Positions 1 to 7,598 of a stretch of 64,000 bases of DNA are shown one piece after another. Every line of letters begins with the position of its first letter. Position 1 is the stretch's first letter. A program made the translations under genes and the position numbers. The DNA lies in contig JAPPOH010000001.1 of assembly GCA_028818155.1 (NCBI GenBank), forward strand, positions 1 to 64,000, in the 5' to 3' direction. The notes beneath the pieces are model-generated. The model was not told the origin of the DNA. It saw only the letters and a program-made list of their open reading frames with translations, and did no database searches. The DNA is from Candidatus Woesearchaeota archaeon (GTDB lineage: Archaea > Nanobdellota > Nanobdellia > Woesearchaeales > UBA525).

Positions 1-10
1 TCGCGATCAT

Positions 11-30
11 ATTACGTAAAATTACGTAAA
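11..30. promoter_or_regulatory. Tandem ATTACGTAAA repeat
   Basis: Two perfect copies of ATTACGTAAA lie head to tail (11-20 and 21-30), each holding the palindrome TTACGTAA. A TATA-like CTATATAAAT follows at about 32-41, and the probable tRNA-Arg TATA box TTTATAAG is at 60-67. A regulator binding site is an inference. The window edge prevents knowing whether another gene lies to the left. Confidence 0.35.
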
Positions 31-88
31 TCTATATAAATGTGTTGTTGTGCAGAAGGTTTATAAGGCGTTTTCTGGCTCTTCCTCT

Positions 89-163
89 GGGCCTGTAGCT
101 TAGCCTGGATAAAGCGTCCGCCTTCTAAGCGGAAGACCGTGGGTTCGAATCCCTCCAGGCCCG
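89..163 (+). tRNA. tRNA-Arg (anticodon TCT)
   Basis: The acceptor stem GGGCCTG pairs with CAGGCCC at 156-162, followed by discriminator G163. The anticodon stem TCCGC/GCGGA encloses the loop CTTCTAA, giving anticodon TCT. The T loop is TTCGAAT, and one T-T mismatch is visible in the T stem. The 3' CCA is not encoded. A TATA box (TTTATAAG, 60-67) sits about 26 bp upstream. Confidence 0.95.
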
Positions 164-168
164 CTTTT

Positions 169-402
169 ATGAAAGAAAAATGGTTCCGTCGCAAGACGTA
201 CGGATGGGGCTGGACACCTGCACGTTGGCAGGGCTGGGCTGTGGTGTTCGGCTTTGTCATCTGCCTTGGATATGTTGCGCATAGATATCCGCCTGCAGAG
301 GGGCCAGCGAATTTCTTACAGACAGTAATTCTCCTCGTTGCTGTGCTATTGTTGATTTGCTACAAGACAGGCGAGCCTCCTCGGTGGAGCTTCGGAAAGT
401 AA
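169..402 (+). CDS. Small two-helix membrane protein
   Basis: This 77-residue protein starts MKEKWFRRKTYGWGW and has two hydrophobic segments, about residues 23-40 and 52-68, separated by a short polar stretch. The basic and aromatic N-terminus (KTYGWGWTPARWQGW) resembles small membrane proteins I recall from many uncultured bacteria and archaea, whose function is unknown. I chose the ATG at 169, six bases after the tRNA-Arg gene; a longer reading from 139 would start inside the tRNA. It is probably co-transcribed with that tRNA. Confidence 0.75.
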   Translation: MKEKWFRRKTYGWGWTPARWQGWAVVFGFVICLGYVAHRYPPAEGPANFLQTVILLVAVLLLICYKTGEPPRWSFGK

Positions 403-432
403 TTTAAAGGGTTCGCGACTCGTTCTTCTTCT

Positions 433-506
433 GCGCCCGTCGCCAAGTCCGGTAAGGCAGTCGCCTGCAGAGCGACCATTCCCCAGTTCGAATCTGGGCG
501 GGCGCT
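433..506 (+). tRNA. tRNA-Cys (anticodon GCA)
   Basis: The acceptor stem GCGCCCG pairs with CGGGCGC (499-505), and the discriminator is U506, as expected for Cys. The anticodon stem GTCGC/GCGAC encloses CTGCAGA, giving GCA. The T arm is CCCAG-TTCGAAT-CTGGG. A TATA box (TTTAAAGG, 403-410) lies about 26 bp upstream. Its last 19 bases recur perfectly at 991-1009. Confidence 0.96.
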
Positions 507-546
507 TTCAAGAAAACTATTTAAAGCTCAGTTGCTTTGTAAGACT

Positions 547-690
547 ATGACAGAAATGGTTAGTATACCAAAAGTTGAGTATGAAGAACTTCTCGAGGAA
601 GTAGGCATTCTCCGAAATAAAGATATGGTGGACGCCATTAAGGAAAGTGACGAAGCGAAGGGTGAGAAGACCTGGGAGCTTCACTTGTAA
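547..690 (+). CDS. Small antitoxin-like protein
   Basis: This 47-residue acidic protein (MTEMVSIPKVEYEELLEEVG at its N-terminus) resembles the short archaeal antitoxins paired with RelE/ParE toxins: a hydrophobic VSIPKVEYEELL segment followed by a charged tail. A TATA box (CTATTTAAAG, 517-526) is centred 25-26 bp before the ATG, consistent with a leaderless transcript. Its 3' end overlaps by 10 bp the 3' end of the RelE-type toxin on the other strand, an unusual convergent arrangement. The family call is inferred from size, composition and neighbour. Confidence 0.6.
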   Translation: MTEMVSIPKVEYEELLEEVGILRNKDMVDAIKESDEAKGEKTWELHL

Positions 691-941
691 ATTTTGTGTG
701 ATCCTGCTGCAGCAACGATGATTTCTTTGTTCGCATCGTCAACTTCATACACAAGTCGTATATCTGCGCCTAAGTCAGCACTCCATTTACCTGCAAGCTT
801 TCCTTTCAACTTATGTGCTCCTATTGCTGAGCGTGGATGTTCTTGCAATTGCTGTAATTTTTTACGGATACTAGATCGTGTCTCGAGAAGTTTGTAAAAC
901 TGCTTCTCAGCCTTCTTACTCCTTGTCGTGAGTGCGTACAT
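681..941 (-). CDS. RelE/ParE-family toxin
   Basis: This 86-residue basic protein has the RelE-type layout: an N-terminal helical pair (SKKAEKQFYKLL), then KLKGKLAGKWSADLGADIRL and a terminal beta strand ending in GSHKIYK. RelE proteins cleave mRNA on the ribosome, and related ParE proteins poison gyrase; which applies here cannot be told. It has its own TATA-like box (about 962-972 read on this strand) about 26 bp before the start. It converges on and overlaps the small antitoxin gene rather than following it in an operon. Confidence 0.8.
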   Translation of the reverse strand: MYALTTRSKKAEKQFYKLLETRSSIRKKLQQLQEHPRSAIGAHKLKGKLAGKWSADLGADIRLVYEVDDANKEIIVAAAGSHKIYK

Positions 942-1029
942 GCCAACGTACTGAAGAAATCTGTATATTAAGGTTTCGAGGAAAAATTCCTCGAATCTGG
1001 GCGGGCGCTGTTACCTCTCGCAAGTGCAT

Positions 1030-1056
1030 ATGTATATACATGGAATGTTTTAAAGG
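1030..1056 (+). promoter_or_regulatory. Palindrome plus TATA box before the GAF gene
   Basis: A perfect 12-bp palindrome ATGTATATACAT (1030-1041) lies directly upstream of the TATA box TTTTAAAGG (1048-1056), whose centre is 26 bp from the ATG at 1078. The box fits a leaderless archaeal promoter. The palindrome could be an operator or simply AT-rich promoter DNA. Confidence 0.45.
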
Positions 1057-1077
1057 AACTATTGAAACACCCAATCC

Positions 1078-1704
1078 ATGATTACGGCTGATCCGACGCC
1101 TGATGAGGAGCGGCGACTGTCAACGCTGCACGCACTGAAAATCCTTGAGACGCCACAGGAGCATCGCTTTGACTCTATCACTCGACTTGCAGCACACATA
1201 CTGAATGTGCCTATAGTTGCAATTTCGTTCGTCGATGAGCACGAACAGTTTTTCAAATCGATCTACGGGCTGAACGTCAGGAGAACATCCCGCGAAGTGA
1301 GTTTCTGTGCACACGCGATCCTCGAAGATGGACCGTTCATCGTGAACAATGCATTGAAAGATGAGCGCTTCAGAGACAACCCGCTCGTTCTTCATGATCC
1401 AAAAATCAGATTCTATGCAGGTATTCCTATCGCAGCAACGAATGGGTGTAAGCTCGGCACACTGTGTTCAATTGACAGAAAACCAAGAAGGTTCTCAGAT
1501 GAGCAGCTTTCCATGCTGCAAGATCTCGCGATGTGGGCTGAGTTACAGCTGCACGCTATTGAAACAAGCGACGCGTTATTGCGGTACAGGATACGAGAGC
1601 GTCGCATGAAGAACGCAATGGAAAAACTCTTTCTTGCGATAGAGAACAGCAATGGTTCGTCAGCAAAAGCTGCTGCTAACTCTCTCAACGAACTGTTCCA
1701 TTGA
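1078..1704 (+). CDS. GAF-domain sensory protein
   Basis: This 208-residue soluble protein is mostly one GAF domain (about residues 20-165). It matches the family that opens with PTPDEERRLSTLHALKILET and continues with FDSITRLAAHIL, the FCAHAI segment and the conserved RFYAGIPI and GTLCSIDRKPR motifs. In bacteria this GAF type usually precedes a histidine kinase or GGDEF domain. Here it is free-standing with a short helical tail (RERRMKNAMEKLF) that could couple to a partner. No ligand can be deduced. It is preceded by a leaderless promoter and followed by a convergent membrane-protein gene. Confidence 0.85.
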   Translation: MITADPTPDEERRLSTLHALKILETPQEHRFDSITRLAAHILNVPIVAISFVDEHEQFFKSIYGLNVRRTSREVSFCAHAILEDGPFIVNNALKDERFRDNPLVLHDPKIRFYAGIPIAATNGCKLGTLCSIDRKPRRFSDEQLSMLQDLAMWAELQLHAIETSDALLRYRIRERRMKNAMEKLFLAIENSNGSSAKAAANSLNELFH

Positions 1705-1719
1705 AGCCTGTTCCATGGT

Positions 1720-3216
1720 TTATTCTCCCCAATTTCTTGCGATCACTGTTTGAAATTCTTGATGCTCCTTTGAGATAGGTGGAAACCAGATGCCAACGAA
1801 CTCACGCTCCCAAATATTCTCAGCAGCGAGTGGTGCTAATTTGTATTTGTAGTACATGATCCGCACGTGCTCCGGTGCTTCATCAGGAAACGGGTTATGT
1901 GAGAACAAGGAGAGTGCCCCAGGATCATTGTGTAGGAGTTTCCAGAGCACATGCCACAACCATGGCTCTCGATTTGGGTGCGACATCGCAGCAAACCAAA
2001 TCTGCCAGTCTATTCTTGGTTGGTATGGCGCGAGTTGTGGATGGTTCCGATCTAATTTTGTAGGTTTGCCAGGAAGTTCATACTCCTTCCAGATACTTTG
2101 CTCAGATACAACAGCATCGGCAGTCCCTTCAATGACTAACTCTCCGCGTTCTTTCCCAATGGAACCGAAGGCACCGTACGTATTAACTAAGTGTAATTTC
2201 CCAAAGGACGTGTTCATCGCTTGCCGTTCAGAGAGTAAATTCTGCACGACAGGAATACTCAACACTAAGACAACAAGTAAGAACGTCCATGCACAAACAG
2301 TTTGCATTCTACTTACTGTTGCTCCTTTCGCTTGTTTCTCTGAATAGTGCACCAATTTTTTCGGCAAAATCTTCCGGAAAAACACATCATCAAAACACGC
2401 AATCGCAGGAACAATCGTCAACCAGTTCAGAAACGAAAGATTGCCAGATGCAATCAATATGAACTGAAAGGAAATTAACAAGATCCCTGCAGCGTAGCGC
2501 AAGAGACGAGGCCAGAATACAAACCATGGCACAACAAGCTCAATGAAATGGTTCCACAGCACACCAAGCTTGTGGATGAATACAGGCATCTCATGAAATA
2601 CTGAAGTAAGAGGTCCGGGAATCGGCTGCGTCTCATAATGATATTGTAAGCACGTGAGATCCTTCCAGCACTCATCGCCGCGAATTTTGATGAGGCCTGC
2701 GCCAAGGTTAATCCGGAATGCGAGCCAACGGAACAACACTATAATTGGAAATGGCACGGCATGCTTTGGAAATGGTCGTGCATCCCACAATGGTACAAGG
2801 AAGAGCGCTAAGAAACCGGTTTCTAAGAGCTGCATTTCCCATCCGTAGCCATACCAGAGCTGCCCGATATGCATGAACGACATGTAGAGGAACCAGAGGA
2901 TCAAGAGCATAGGAATATTCGCGAAGCCGAGTAGCACAGCCAGAGAGAGGAGCACGCCGAACCAGGAGAAGAAGAGAAGCCAGGAATCAGAAAGATGCAG
3001 CCAGAACAACGAAGGAAGGTCAATGAATGAAAGGTCATTCGCTGCAAGCCGCTCCATATACAGATCTGCAGGCAAGATACCTTGCGAACCGATCAACGGG
3101 AGAACTTGTACTGCTAATGAGAGGAATGCGAAGAAATAGACGAAGCCGAGGAATCGTAATAAGACAAACCTCGTCAGGGAGTAATCAGTAGGTTCTAGCT
3201 TGATCCACGAAAGCAT
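1720..3216 (-). CDS. Lipase maturation factor (LMF)-like membrane protein
   Basis: This 498-residue polytopic membrane protein carries features of the LMF1/LMF2 family: an N-terminal TM block (FVLLRFLGFVYFFAFLSLA), the WYGYGWEMQLLETGFLALFL region, RIKIRGDECWKDLTCL with the following HYETQP, and a C-terminal soluble portion with DWQIWFAAM. In animals the family helps lipases fold in the ER; in prokaryotes the role is unknown. I use the start MLSWIKLEPTDY rather than an upstream start that would add 66 non-family residues overlapping the opposite gene. It is divergent from the uracil-DNA glycosylase gene. Confidence 0.85.
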   Translation of the reverse strand: MLSWIKLEPTDYSLTRFVLLRFLGFVYFFAFLSLAVQVLPLIGSQGILPADLYMERLAANDLSFIDLPSLFWLHLSDSWLLFFSWFGVLLSLAVLLGFANIPMLLILWFLYMSFMHIGQLWYGYGWEMQLLETGFLALFLVPLWDARPFPKHAVPFPIIVLFRWLAFRINLGAGLIKIRGDECWKDLTCLQYHYETQPIPGPLTSVFHEMPVFIHKLGVLWNHFIELVVPWFVFWPRLLRYAAGILLISFQFILIASGNLSFLNWLTIVPAIACFDDVFFRKILPKKLVHYSEKQAKGATVSRMQTVCAWTFLLVVLVLSIPVVQNLLSERQAMNTSFGKLHLVNTYGAFGSIGKERGELVIEGTADAVVSEQSIWKEYELPGKPTKLDRNHPQLAPYQPRIDWQIWFAAMSHPNREPWLWHVLWKLLHNDPGALSLFSHNPFPDEAPEHVRIMYYKYKLAPLAAENIWEREFVGIWFPPISKEHQEFQTVIARNWGE

Positions 3217-3287
3217 GACGCAGTGGTACGTACGCACTATTTCAAGATTCCGTTGTGTTTTTAAAGAGGAAACAATTCGTTGCTCGC

Positions 3288-3902
3288 ATGGGGTTAGATG
3301 AGATTGAACGGAAGATTCTGGATGAAATGCAATGCCCACTGAAGGATGCGGCAACGAATCTTGTATTCGGGAAGGGAAATCCAGGTGCAGATATTGTATT
3401 TTGTGGCGAAGCACCAGGATCGAAGGAAGATTTGCAAGGAATTCCTTTCGTCGGCGCTGCAGGCAGAGAACTAGATAAGCTCCTCCATACGATAGGGCTC
3501 ACATTAGATGATATCTATATCGCAAACATTCTGAAATATAGGCCACCAAATAATAGAGACCCTACAGAGGAAGAGATTACACGGCACACACCATACTTAA
3601 TCGAGCAAATCCTCGCGATCAAGCCGAAAATGATCTGCACGCTCGGAAATTTCTCGACAAAGTTTGTGTTGGCAGGCTTTCAGGTAGAAGGGATGAAGCA
3701 AATCCCGGGCATTTCACAATTGCATGGAAAAAAGCAACGGATCAAGTACAAAGAACATGAATTCACAGTCATTCCGTTGTATCACCCAGCGGCAATGTTG
3801 TACAAACCACCACTCAGAAAAGTGCAAGAAGATGATTTTCTGAAGATTGGTGGATTTTTAGGCCTGAAACCGACGAGTGCGAAGACGTTGTTGGATTATT
3901 AA
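3288..3902 (+). CDS. Family 4-like uracil-DNA glycosylase lacking Fe-S cysteines
   Basis: This 204-residue protein has the UDG family 4/5 signatures: GEAPG at 40-44 followed by KED and [12 protein letters not shown], the YRPPNNRDP block at 84-92, and the catalytic-loop HPAAM at 166-170. Such enzymes excise uracil from DNA. Canonical family 4 enzymes bind a 4Fe-4S cluster through four cysteines. Only Cys16 is retained here; the expected positions carry Glu13, Tyr84 and His100, so the cluster is probably lost. The ATG at 3288 is preferred because TTTTTAAAG (about 3258-3266) is 26 bp upstream. The 3' end overlaps the next gene by 4 bp. Confidence 0.88.
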   Translation: MGLDEIERKILDEMQCPLKDAATNLVFGKGNPGADIVFCGEAPGSKEDLQGIPFVGAAGRELDKLLHTIGLTLDDIYIANILKYRPPNNRDPTEEEITRHTPYLIEQILAIKPKMICTLGNFSTKFVLAGFQVEGMKQIPGISQLHGKKQRIKYKEHEFTVIPLYHPAAMLYKPPLRKVQEDDFLKIGGFLGLKPTSAKTLLDY

Positions 3903-4468
3903 CGATTTTGTCCTTTTCTCAGATTGAATGTTTTCTTTGCTCGTACACCAAGGTAGTTCTTCTCACGATGAGGAAGAGAGAAATTTCCCTCAACACCAAC
4001 TGAGAAACCCCTCCCTACTTTTCGATCAATCCCAATACGTACAAAACCTTTGTCCCCTTGATACGAAAATCCGCTTAGCATGTCAATATTCCATTTTTCT
4101 CCAGATGCATAGCCGAATACCTCTGATCGTCGTGTTGCAGGAAAGTATCTCATATCTATTTGTGCTTCTGGACGCTTTAATCGCGCAACAATACCGCCTT
4201 CTGTTTGTGCATGATGCACGTACTCGAGGATGAAACCACCTTCAAAGTGTTTTGTTTGCCAAGGAAATGTCTGAAAATGTCCTTTCAGGAAACCATCGTC
4301 TCCTTGTACTTTGGAGTACTGTGCGAAGAAATCGCTGTTTTTTGGGAGTTTTCCGTAAATTTCGGTTCGCGTGACGGGTTTTCCATCGCCAACTATTGCT
4401 AATTGTGTCACAGTTTGTCCGGCTGCAGGCGCCGCGAGCAACACAGTGAGTGCAAGTGCTTTTTTCAT
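3899..4468 (-). CDS. Secreted beta-rich protein of unknown function
   Basis: This 189-residue protein opens with a classical signal peptide (MKKALALTVLLAAPAAG; cleavage likely near residue 17). The rest is Gly- and aromatic-rich with alternating short hydrophobic stretches (GGFILEYVHH, KWNIDMLSGFSYQG, GFSVGVEGNFSL), suggesting a mostly beta protein. I do not recognise a family. It is divergent from the TrmB-type regulator at 4529, so the 60-bp spacer may control both. Confidence 0.6.
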   Translation of the reverse strand: MKKALALTVLLAAPAAGQTVTQLAIVGDGKPVTRTEIYGKLPKNSDFFAQYSKVQGDDGFLKGHFQTFPWQTKHFEGGFILEYVHHAQTEGGIVARLKRPEAQIDMRYFPATRRSEVFGYASGEKWNIDMLSGFSYQGDKGFVRIGIDRKVGRGFSVGVEGNFSLPHREKNYLGVRAKKTFNLRKGQNR

Positions 4469-4494
4469 CTTAACTTTTTAGTAGTCAATAGAAA

Positions 4495-4528
4495 CTTTTA
4501 AGTATATGTTACAACTACGAGTGGTTGT
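4495..4528 (+). promoter_or_regulatory. TATA box and start-adjacent palindrome of the TrmB gene
   Basis: CTTTTAAGTA (4495-4504) is centred about 29 bp before the ATG at 4529. An imperfect inverted repeat, ACAAC-N8-GTTGT (4511-4528), abuts the start codon and would cover the transcription start. Repressor binding there would occlude polymerase, so autoregulation by the adjacent TrmB protein is a reasonable inference. Confidence 0.5.
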
Positions 4529-5281
4529 ATGTTTGCTCGACTGAAAGAACTCGGACTTGGAGAATACGAAAGAAAGGCCTACGCAGGCCTCCTCCAACAC
4601 GGCACGATGAAAGGAGGTGAACTCTCCAAAATTACGGGCGTACCTCATGGAAAAATCTATACGGCGCTTCATAACCTTGCAAAGAAACAATTCGTGACGA
4701 TCGTGGATATCAAACCCCAACTGTTTTCTGCAGTTGATCCAAAAATCGCACTTGCAGCAGCAATTCAGCAAGAAATAAAGGATCTTGAGCAACTCAAGAA
4801 AGATGTGCTCAAAGATGCAAGAACTATGAGAGCACCAACACAAGAGCAGACAATCGAACAAGTCAAAGTCTTTCCAGGGAGAAAGGCACGAGACGCTATC
4901 AACTTGCACTTCTTCAATGACGCGCAGAAAGAAGTACGGTTCATGTTTACATACGAAGAACGAGTACACAAACTCGAGCGAGCAATCTACGCTGCTGTCA
5001 AACGAGGACTGAAAGTTCGTATTATTGCAACACTCATGACGAAAGATGGTGAAAGACTCATGCGGAAAGATGTTCGAAATGGCGTCGATGTCAGATACTA
5101 TAGAGTAGAAGAAATGCGCTTGAACATCATGGACAAGAAAGAATCACGACTAGAAGTCGTCAACCCAAGAAATAGAAGAGACCGTGTGCTCATTTACTAT
5201 CAAAACGGCGACATCTCAAAACACTTTGCAAATTACTTCGATTCATTGTGGAAGAAAGCAAAAAAAATTAGTTCCATTTAA
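4529..5281 (+). CDS. TrmB-family transcriptional regulator
   Basis: This 250-residue protein has the TrmB layout: an N-terminal winged helix (LGLGEYERKAYAGLLQHG, then ITGVPHGKIYTALHNLAKK), a charged coiled coil (about 85-110) and a C-terminal phospholipase-D-like effector region (about 120-250) with HFFNDAQKEVRFMFTYEE and a DSLW motif near the end. TrmB proteins are archaeal sugar-responsive regulators, but the ligand here cannot be inferred. A palindrome abuts its start codon. The 3' end overlaps the convergent thioredoxin-fold gene by 14 bp. Confidence 0.9.
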   Translation: MFARLKELGLGEYERKAYAGLLQHGTMKGGELSKITGVPHGKIYTALHNLAKKQFVTIVDIKPQLFSAVDPKIALAAAIQQEIKDLEQLKKDVLKDARTMRAPTQEQTIEQVKVFPGRKARDAINLHFFNDAQKEVRFMFTYEERVHKLERAIYAAVKRGLKVRIIATLMTKDGERLMRKDVRNGVDVRYYRVEEMRLNIMDKKESRLEVVNPRNRRDRVLIYYQNGDISKHFANYFDSLWKKAKKISSI

Positions 5282-5807
5282 TGCTGCAGCCCATAGCACT
5301 TGTCAGCGGCACAGAAACATCCTTCCCAGCAACTAACTCAGCAAGCGCATCTTTCAATTCATGTGTCGTGGCAGAACTTGCATCCTGCCCAGCATCGTCC
5401 AAACGGCCTTGGTAAACTAACTTTCTATTTTGAAACACAAAAAAGTGTGGCGTGCACTCGCCGCCGAACGCCTTTGCAACCTCTTGTGTTGGATCATGCA
5501 AGTACGTGTAGTTCACATCCTTCTTCTGCATGTTCTCAAAGCTATCGTCTGGATAATTCTTGTCCTCATTACTATTAATCGCGACGAAATCAACAGAATC
5601 CTTCATTTCAGCAACCAACGCTTGTAACGCCTCTTCACTCCCATGGATGTAAGGGCAGTGATTGCAGCTGAACCACACGCAGAGCACATCCTTTGCGAAT
5701 TCGTTGTCAGGATGCATTTCGTTATCTGTCCCGATCAAGGAAAAGGACGGCATGCTCTCCCCTAGTGAGAGTTTGTAATCGAATTTTTTTTTGTCAATGA
5801 GTACCAT
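5268..5807 (-). CDS. Thioredoxin-fold (redoxin) protein
   Basis: This 179-residue redoxin resembles the AhpC/TSA-like group with a CxxC centre: FSCNHCPY holds Cys48 and Cys51, GGECTPHFFVF carries the conserved cis-Pro segment, YQGRLDD follows, and the family-typical C-terminus is MGCSIKWN. It probably reduces disulfides or peroxides in the cytoplasm; no signal peptide is present. I start at MVLIDKKKFDYKLSLGES because residues upstream are not family-like. It shares a short divergent promoter region with the deaminase operon. Confidence 0.88.
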   Translation of the reverse strand: MVLIDKKKFDYKLSLGESMPSFSLIGTDNEMHPDNEFAKDVLCVWFSCNHCPYIHGSEEALQALVAEMKDSVDFVAINSNEDKNYPDDSFENMQKKDVNYTYLHDPTQEVAKAFGGECTPHFFVFQNRKLVYQGRLDDAGQDASSATTHELKDALAELVAGKDVSVPLTSAMGCSIKWN

Positions 5808-5868
5808 CTGATCACCCACGACGAGCGAACATGCAAGTGTTTTTATATGTTTTCCAAACCCGATGCGT

Positions 5869-7056
5869 ATGCTCCTGAAAAACTGCCGCTTCCTCGTCAC
5901 ACAGAACGACGATCGTGAGATTCTCGAGGATGTGGATGTGAAGATAGAAGGAAATCAGATCGCCGAGATAGGAAACAATCTGCATGACGATGCTATTATC
6001 GATTGCTCAAATAAGATTGTCATGCCAGGACTTATCAACTGCCACACACATCTCGGGATGACAACACTCAGAGGCATCTCAGATGACAAAGAGCTGGAAC
6101 CATGGCTCAAAGAGATCGTGGATGCAGAAAAGAAACTCACAACAGAAGATATCGAAACAGGCGTACACCTCGGCATTACAGAAGCAATCAGAACAGGCAC
6201 AACTACAGTGCTTGATATGTACGATCCAATCGAACCTTCAATCAACGCAGCAACGACAATGGGTATGCGCATGCTCGCAATGAAAGGCTACTTTGCAGCA
6301 CATGGGAACGACATGACCATCACACTCCCAGAAGGAAACGAGCTTGCTACTGTGGGGCTTGCACCCCACTCGATCTACGGCGTAACGGAGGACTTCCTGA
6401 AAGAAGCGAGTGCATACGCAGCAACAAAGAACACACAACTCCATATCCACGTGGCTGAAACGAGAAAAGAACGCGTTGCGTGTAAAAAGAAACACGGCAA
6501 ACTCCCCATAGAATACCTCGAACGTATCGGATTCCTCAGCGAGCACGTCAGCCTTGCACACTGCATCTGGCTCACGAAAGGAGAATTAGACACAATAGCG
6601 AAAGCAAACACAAAAGTTGTCCATTGCCCACAAGCAAACATGAAACTCGCAGGCGGGGGTGTTATGCCCCTTCAAGAGATGCTCGAACGTCAGATCATTG
6701 TCGGACTTGGAACGGATAGCGTGGCGAGTAACAACTCCTTAGATATGTTTCGGGAGATGCATGTTGCAGCACTCTTGCACAAGCATCACTACTGGTCCGG
6801 TGAAGTAGCGCAGGCACAAACAATCCTTGACATGGCAACGAGAAATGGTGCACACATAACAAAGACAAACACGGGCAGCATACAAGTAGGAAAACTCGCA
6901 GACATCATCACACTAGATTGCAATGATGTGAATGTACAACCAATAGACAAAGAGCGAGTCATTTCACACATCGTATATGCTGCGAATGGCATGAACGTGG
7001 CCGATGTGCTTATTAATGGGGAAGTGCGGGTACAAAACAAGGAGTTGGTTCAGTGA
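5869..7056 (+). CDS. mtaD: 5'-methylthioadenosine / S-adenosylhomocysteine deaminase
   Basis: This amidohydrolase of about 395 residues matches the MtaD/DadD family. It has the metal-binding PGLINCHTHLGMTTLRG near residue 55, HIHVAET in the middle, HCPQANMKLAGG, and GLGTDSVASNN with the catalytic Asp. The family deaminates methylthioadenosine, S-adenosylhomocysteine or 5'-deoxyadenosine to the inosine form, recycling SAM by-products. ATGs occur at 5863 and 5869. TTTTTATAT at 5840-5848 is 25 bp before the second, so 5869 suits a leaderless mRNA better. It is the first gene of a three-gene operon with Nudix and HAD genes. Confidence 0.9.
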   Translation: MLLKNCRFLVTQNDDREILEDVDVKIEGNQIAEIGNNLHDDAIIDCSNKIVMPGLINCHTHLGMTTLRGISDDKELEPWLKEIVDAEKKLTTEDIETGVHLGITEAIRTGTTTVLDMYDPIEPSINAATTMGMRMLAMKGYFAAHGNDMTITLPEGNELATVGLAPHSIYGVTEDFLKEASAYAATKNTQLHIHVAETRKERVACKKKHGKLPIEYLERIGFLSEHVSLAHCIWLTKGELDTIAKANTKVVHCPQANMKLAGGGVMPLQEMLERQIIVGLGTDSVASNNSLDMFREMHVAALLHKHHYWSGEVAQAQTILDMATRNGAHITKTNTGSIQVGKLADIITLDCNDVNVQPIDKERVISHIVYAANGMNVADVLINGEVRVQNKELVQ

Positions 7057-7598
7057 ACATACCTACGCAAGCAAAAAAAGTCTTCACAGGAGAGATCTTC
7101 AGTGTCTACCAGTGGGAACAAAAGTTATTCGATGACAGCACAACCACATTCGAAGCGTGCAAGCGCCCAGACACAGTACAAGTTATCCCTATACATGATG
7201 GCAAACCAGTCTTGCTGAAAGAAGAACAACCACACATTGGCGAGTTCTATGGACTCGTTGGCGGCAGAATAGATGAAGGAGAAGAGCCGCTTGCAGCAGC
7301 AGAGCGAGAACTCCGAGAGGAAACAGGGATGCAGTCAGATCACTGGGAACTTTTCAAGAAGACAGAATACGAAGGAAAGATCGAATGGAACACGTACTAT
7401 TACATTGCCAGAGACTGCACGAACGCAACAGAGCAACACCTTGAACCAGGAGAAAAAATAGAACTCATCGAGTGCTCTGTCTCAAAATTCCTGCGTATCG
7501 TCCACAAAGAAAACTTCAGAAATAGAGATTTTCTCTTCCATATCTTACAGATGGAACATAACCACGAATTAGAAGGGTTCAAAAGGAAACTCACATGA
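7053..7598 (+). CDS. Nudix hydrolase
   Basis: This 181-residue protein carries a complete Nudix box, GGRIDEGEEPLAAAERELRE followed by ETGM, in the usual G-x5-E-x7-REuxEExGu spacing. ADP-ribose or a nucleotide sugar is the likeliest class of substrate given the long N-terminal strand region, but specificity cannot be read. It starts with GTG overlapping the stop of the deaminase gene, so it is translationally coupled, and its last codons overlap the HAD gene by 4 bp. The operon suggests nucleoside salvage or housecleaning. Confidence 0.9.
   Translation: MNIPTQAKKVFTGEIFSVYQWEQKLFDDSTTTFEACKRPDTVQVIPIHDGKPVLLKEEQPHIGEFYGLVGGRIDEGEEPLAAAERELREETGMQSDHWELFKKTEYEGKIEWNTYYYIARDCTNATEQHLEPGEKIELIECSVSKFLRIVHKENFRNRDFLFHILQMEHNHELEGFKRKLT

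Larger units (their letters stand above)
488..1009. mobile_element. tRNA-Cys 3'-end direct repeat bounding a TA cassette
   Basis: The last 19 bases of tRNA-Cys (488-506, tcgaatctgggcgggcgct) recur without mismatch at 991-1009, and the flanks then diverge. Duplication of a tRNA 3' end is the classical footprint of tyrosine-recombinase integration. The interval of about 500 bp carries only a small antitoxin-like gene and a convergent RelE-type toxin, with no integrase. It is therefore either a minimal element mobilised in trans or the collapsed remnant of a larger one. The repeat is seen directly; the integration history is inferred. Confidence 0.6.

Noticed and set aside
139..168. An N-terminal extension of the first small membrane protein.
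   Set aside because: It would start inside the tRNA-Arg T arm; the ATG at 169 gives a family-like N-terminus.
3217..3414. A 66-residue N-terminal extension of the lipase-maturation-factor-like protein.
   Set aside because: It overlaps the UDG promoter and coding start, is not hydrophobic or family-like, and an ATG at 3216 starts the recognisable region.
4478..4969. A 163-codon minus-strand frame overlapping the TrmB gene.
   Set aside because: The TrmB protein has clear family motifs and promoter on the other strand; the overlap frame is Cys/Phe-rich shadow sequence.
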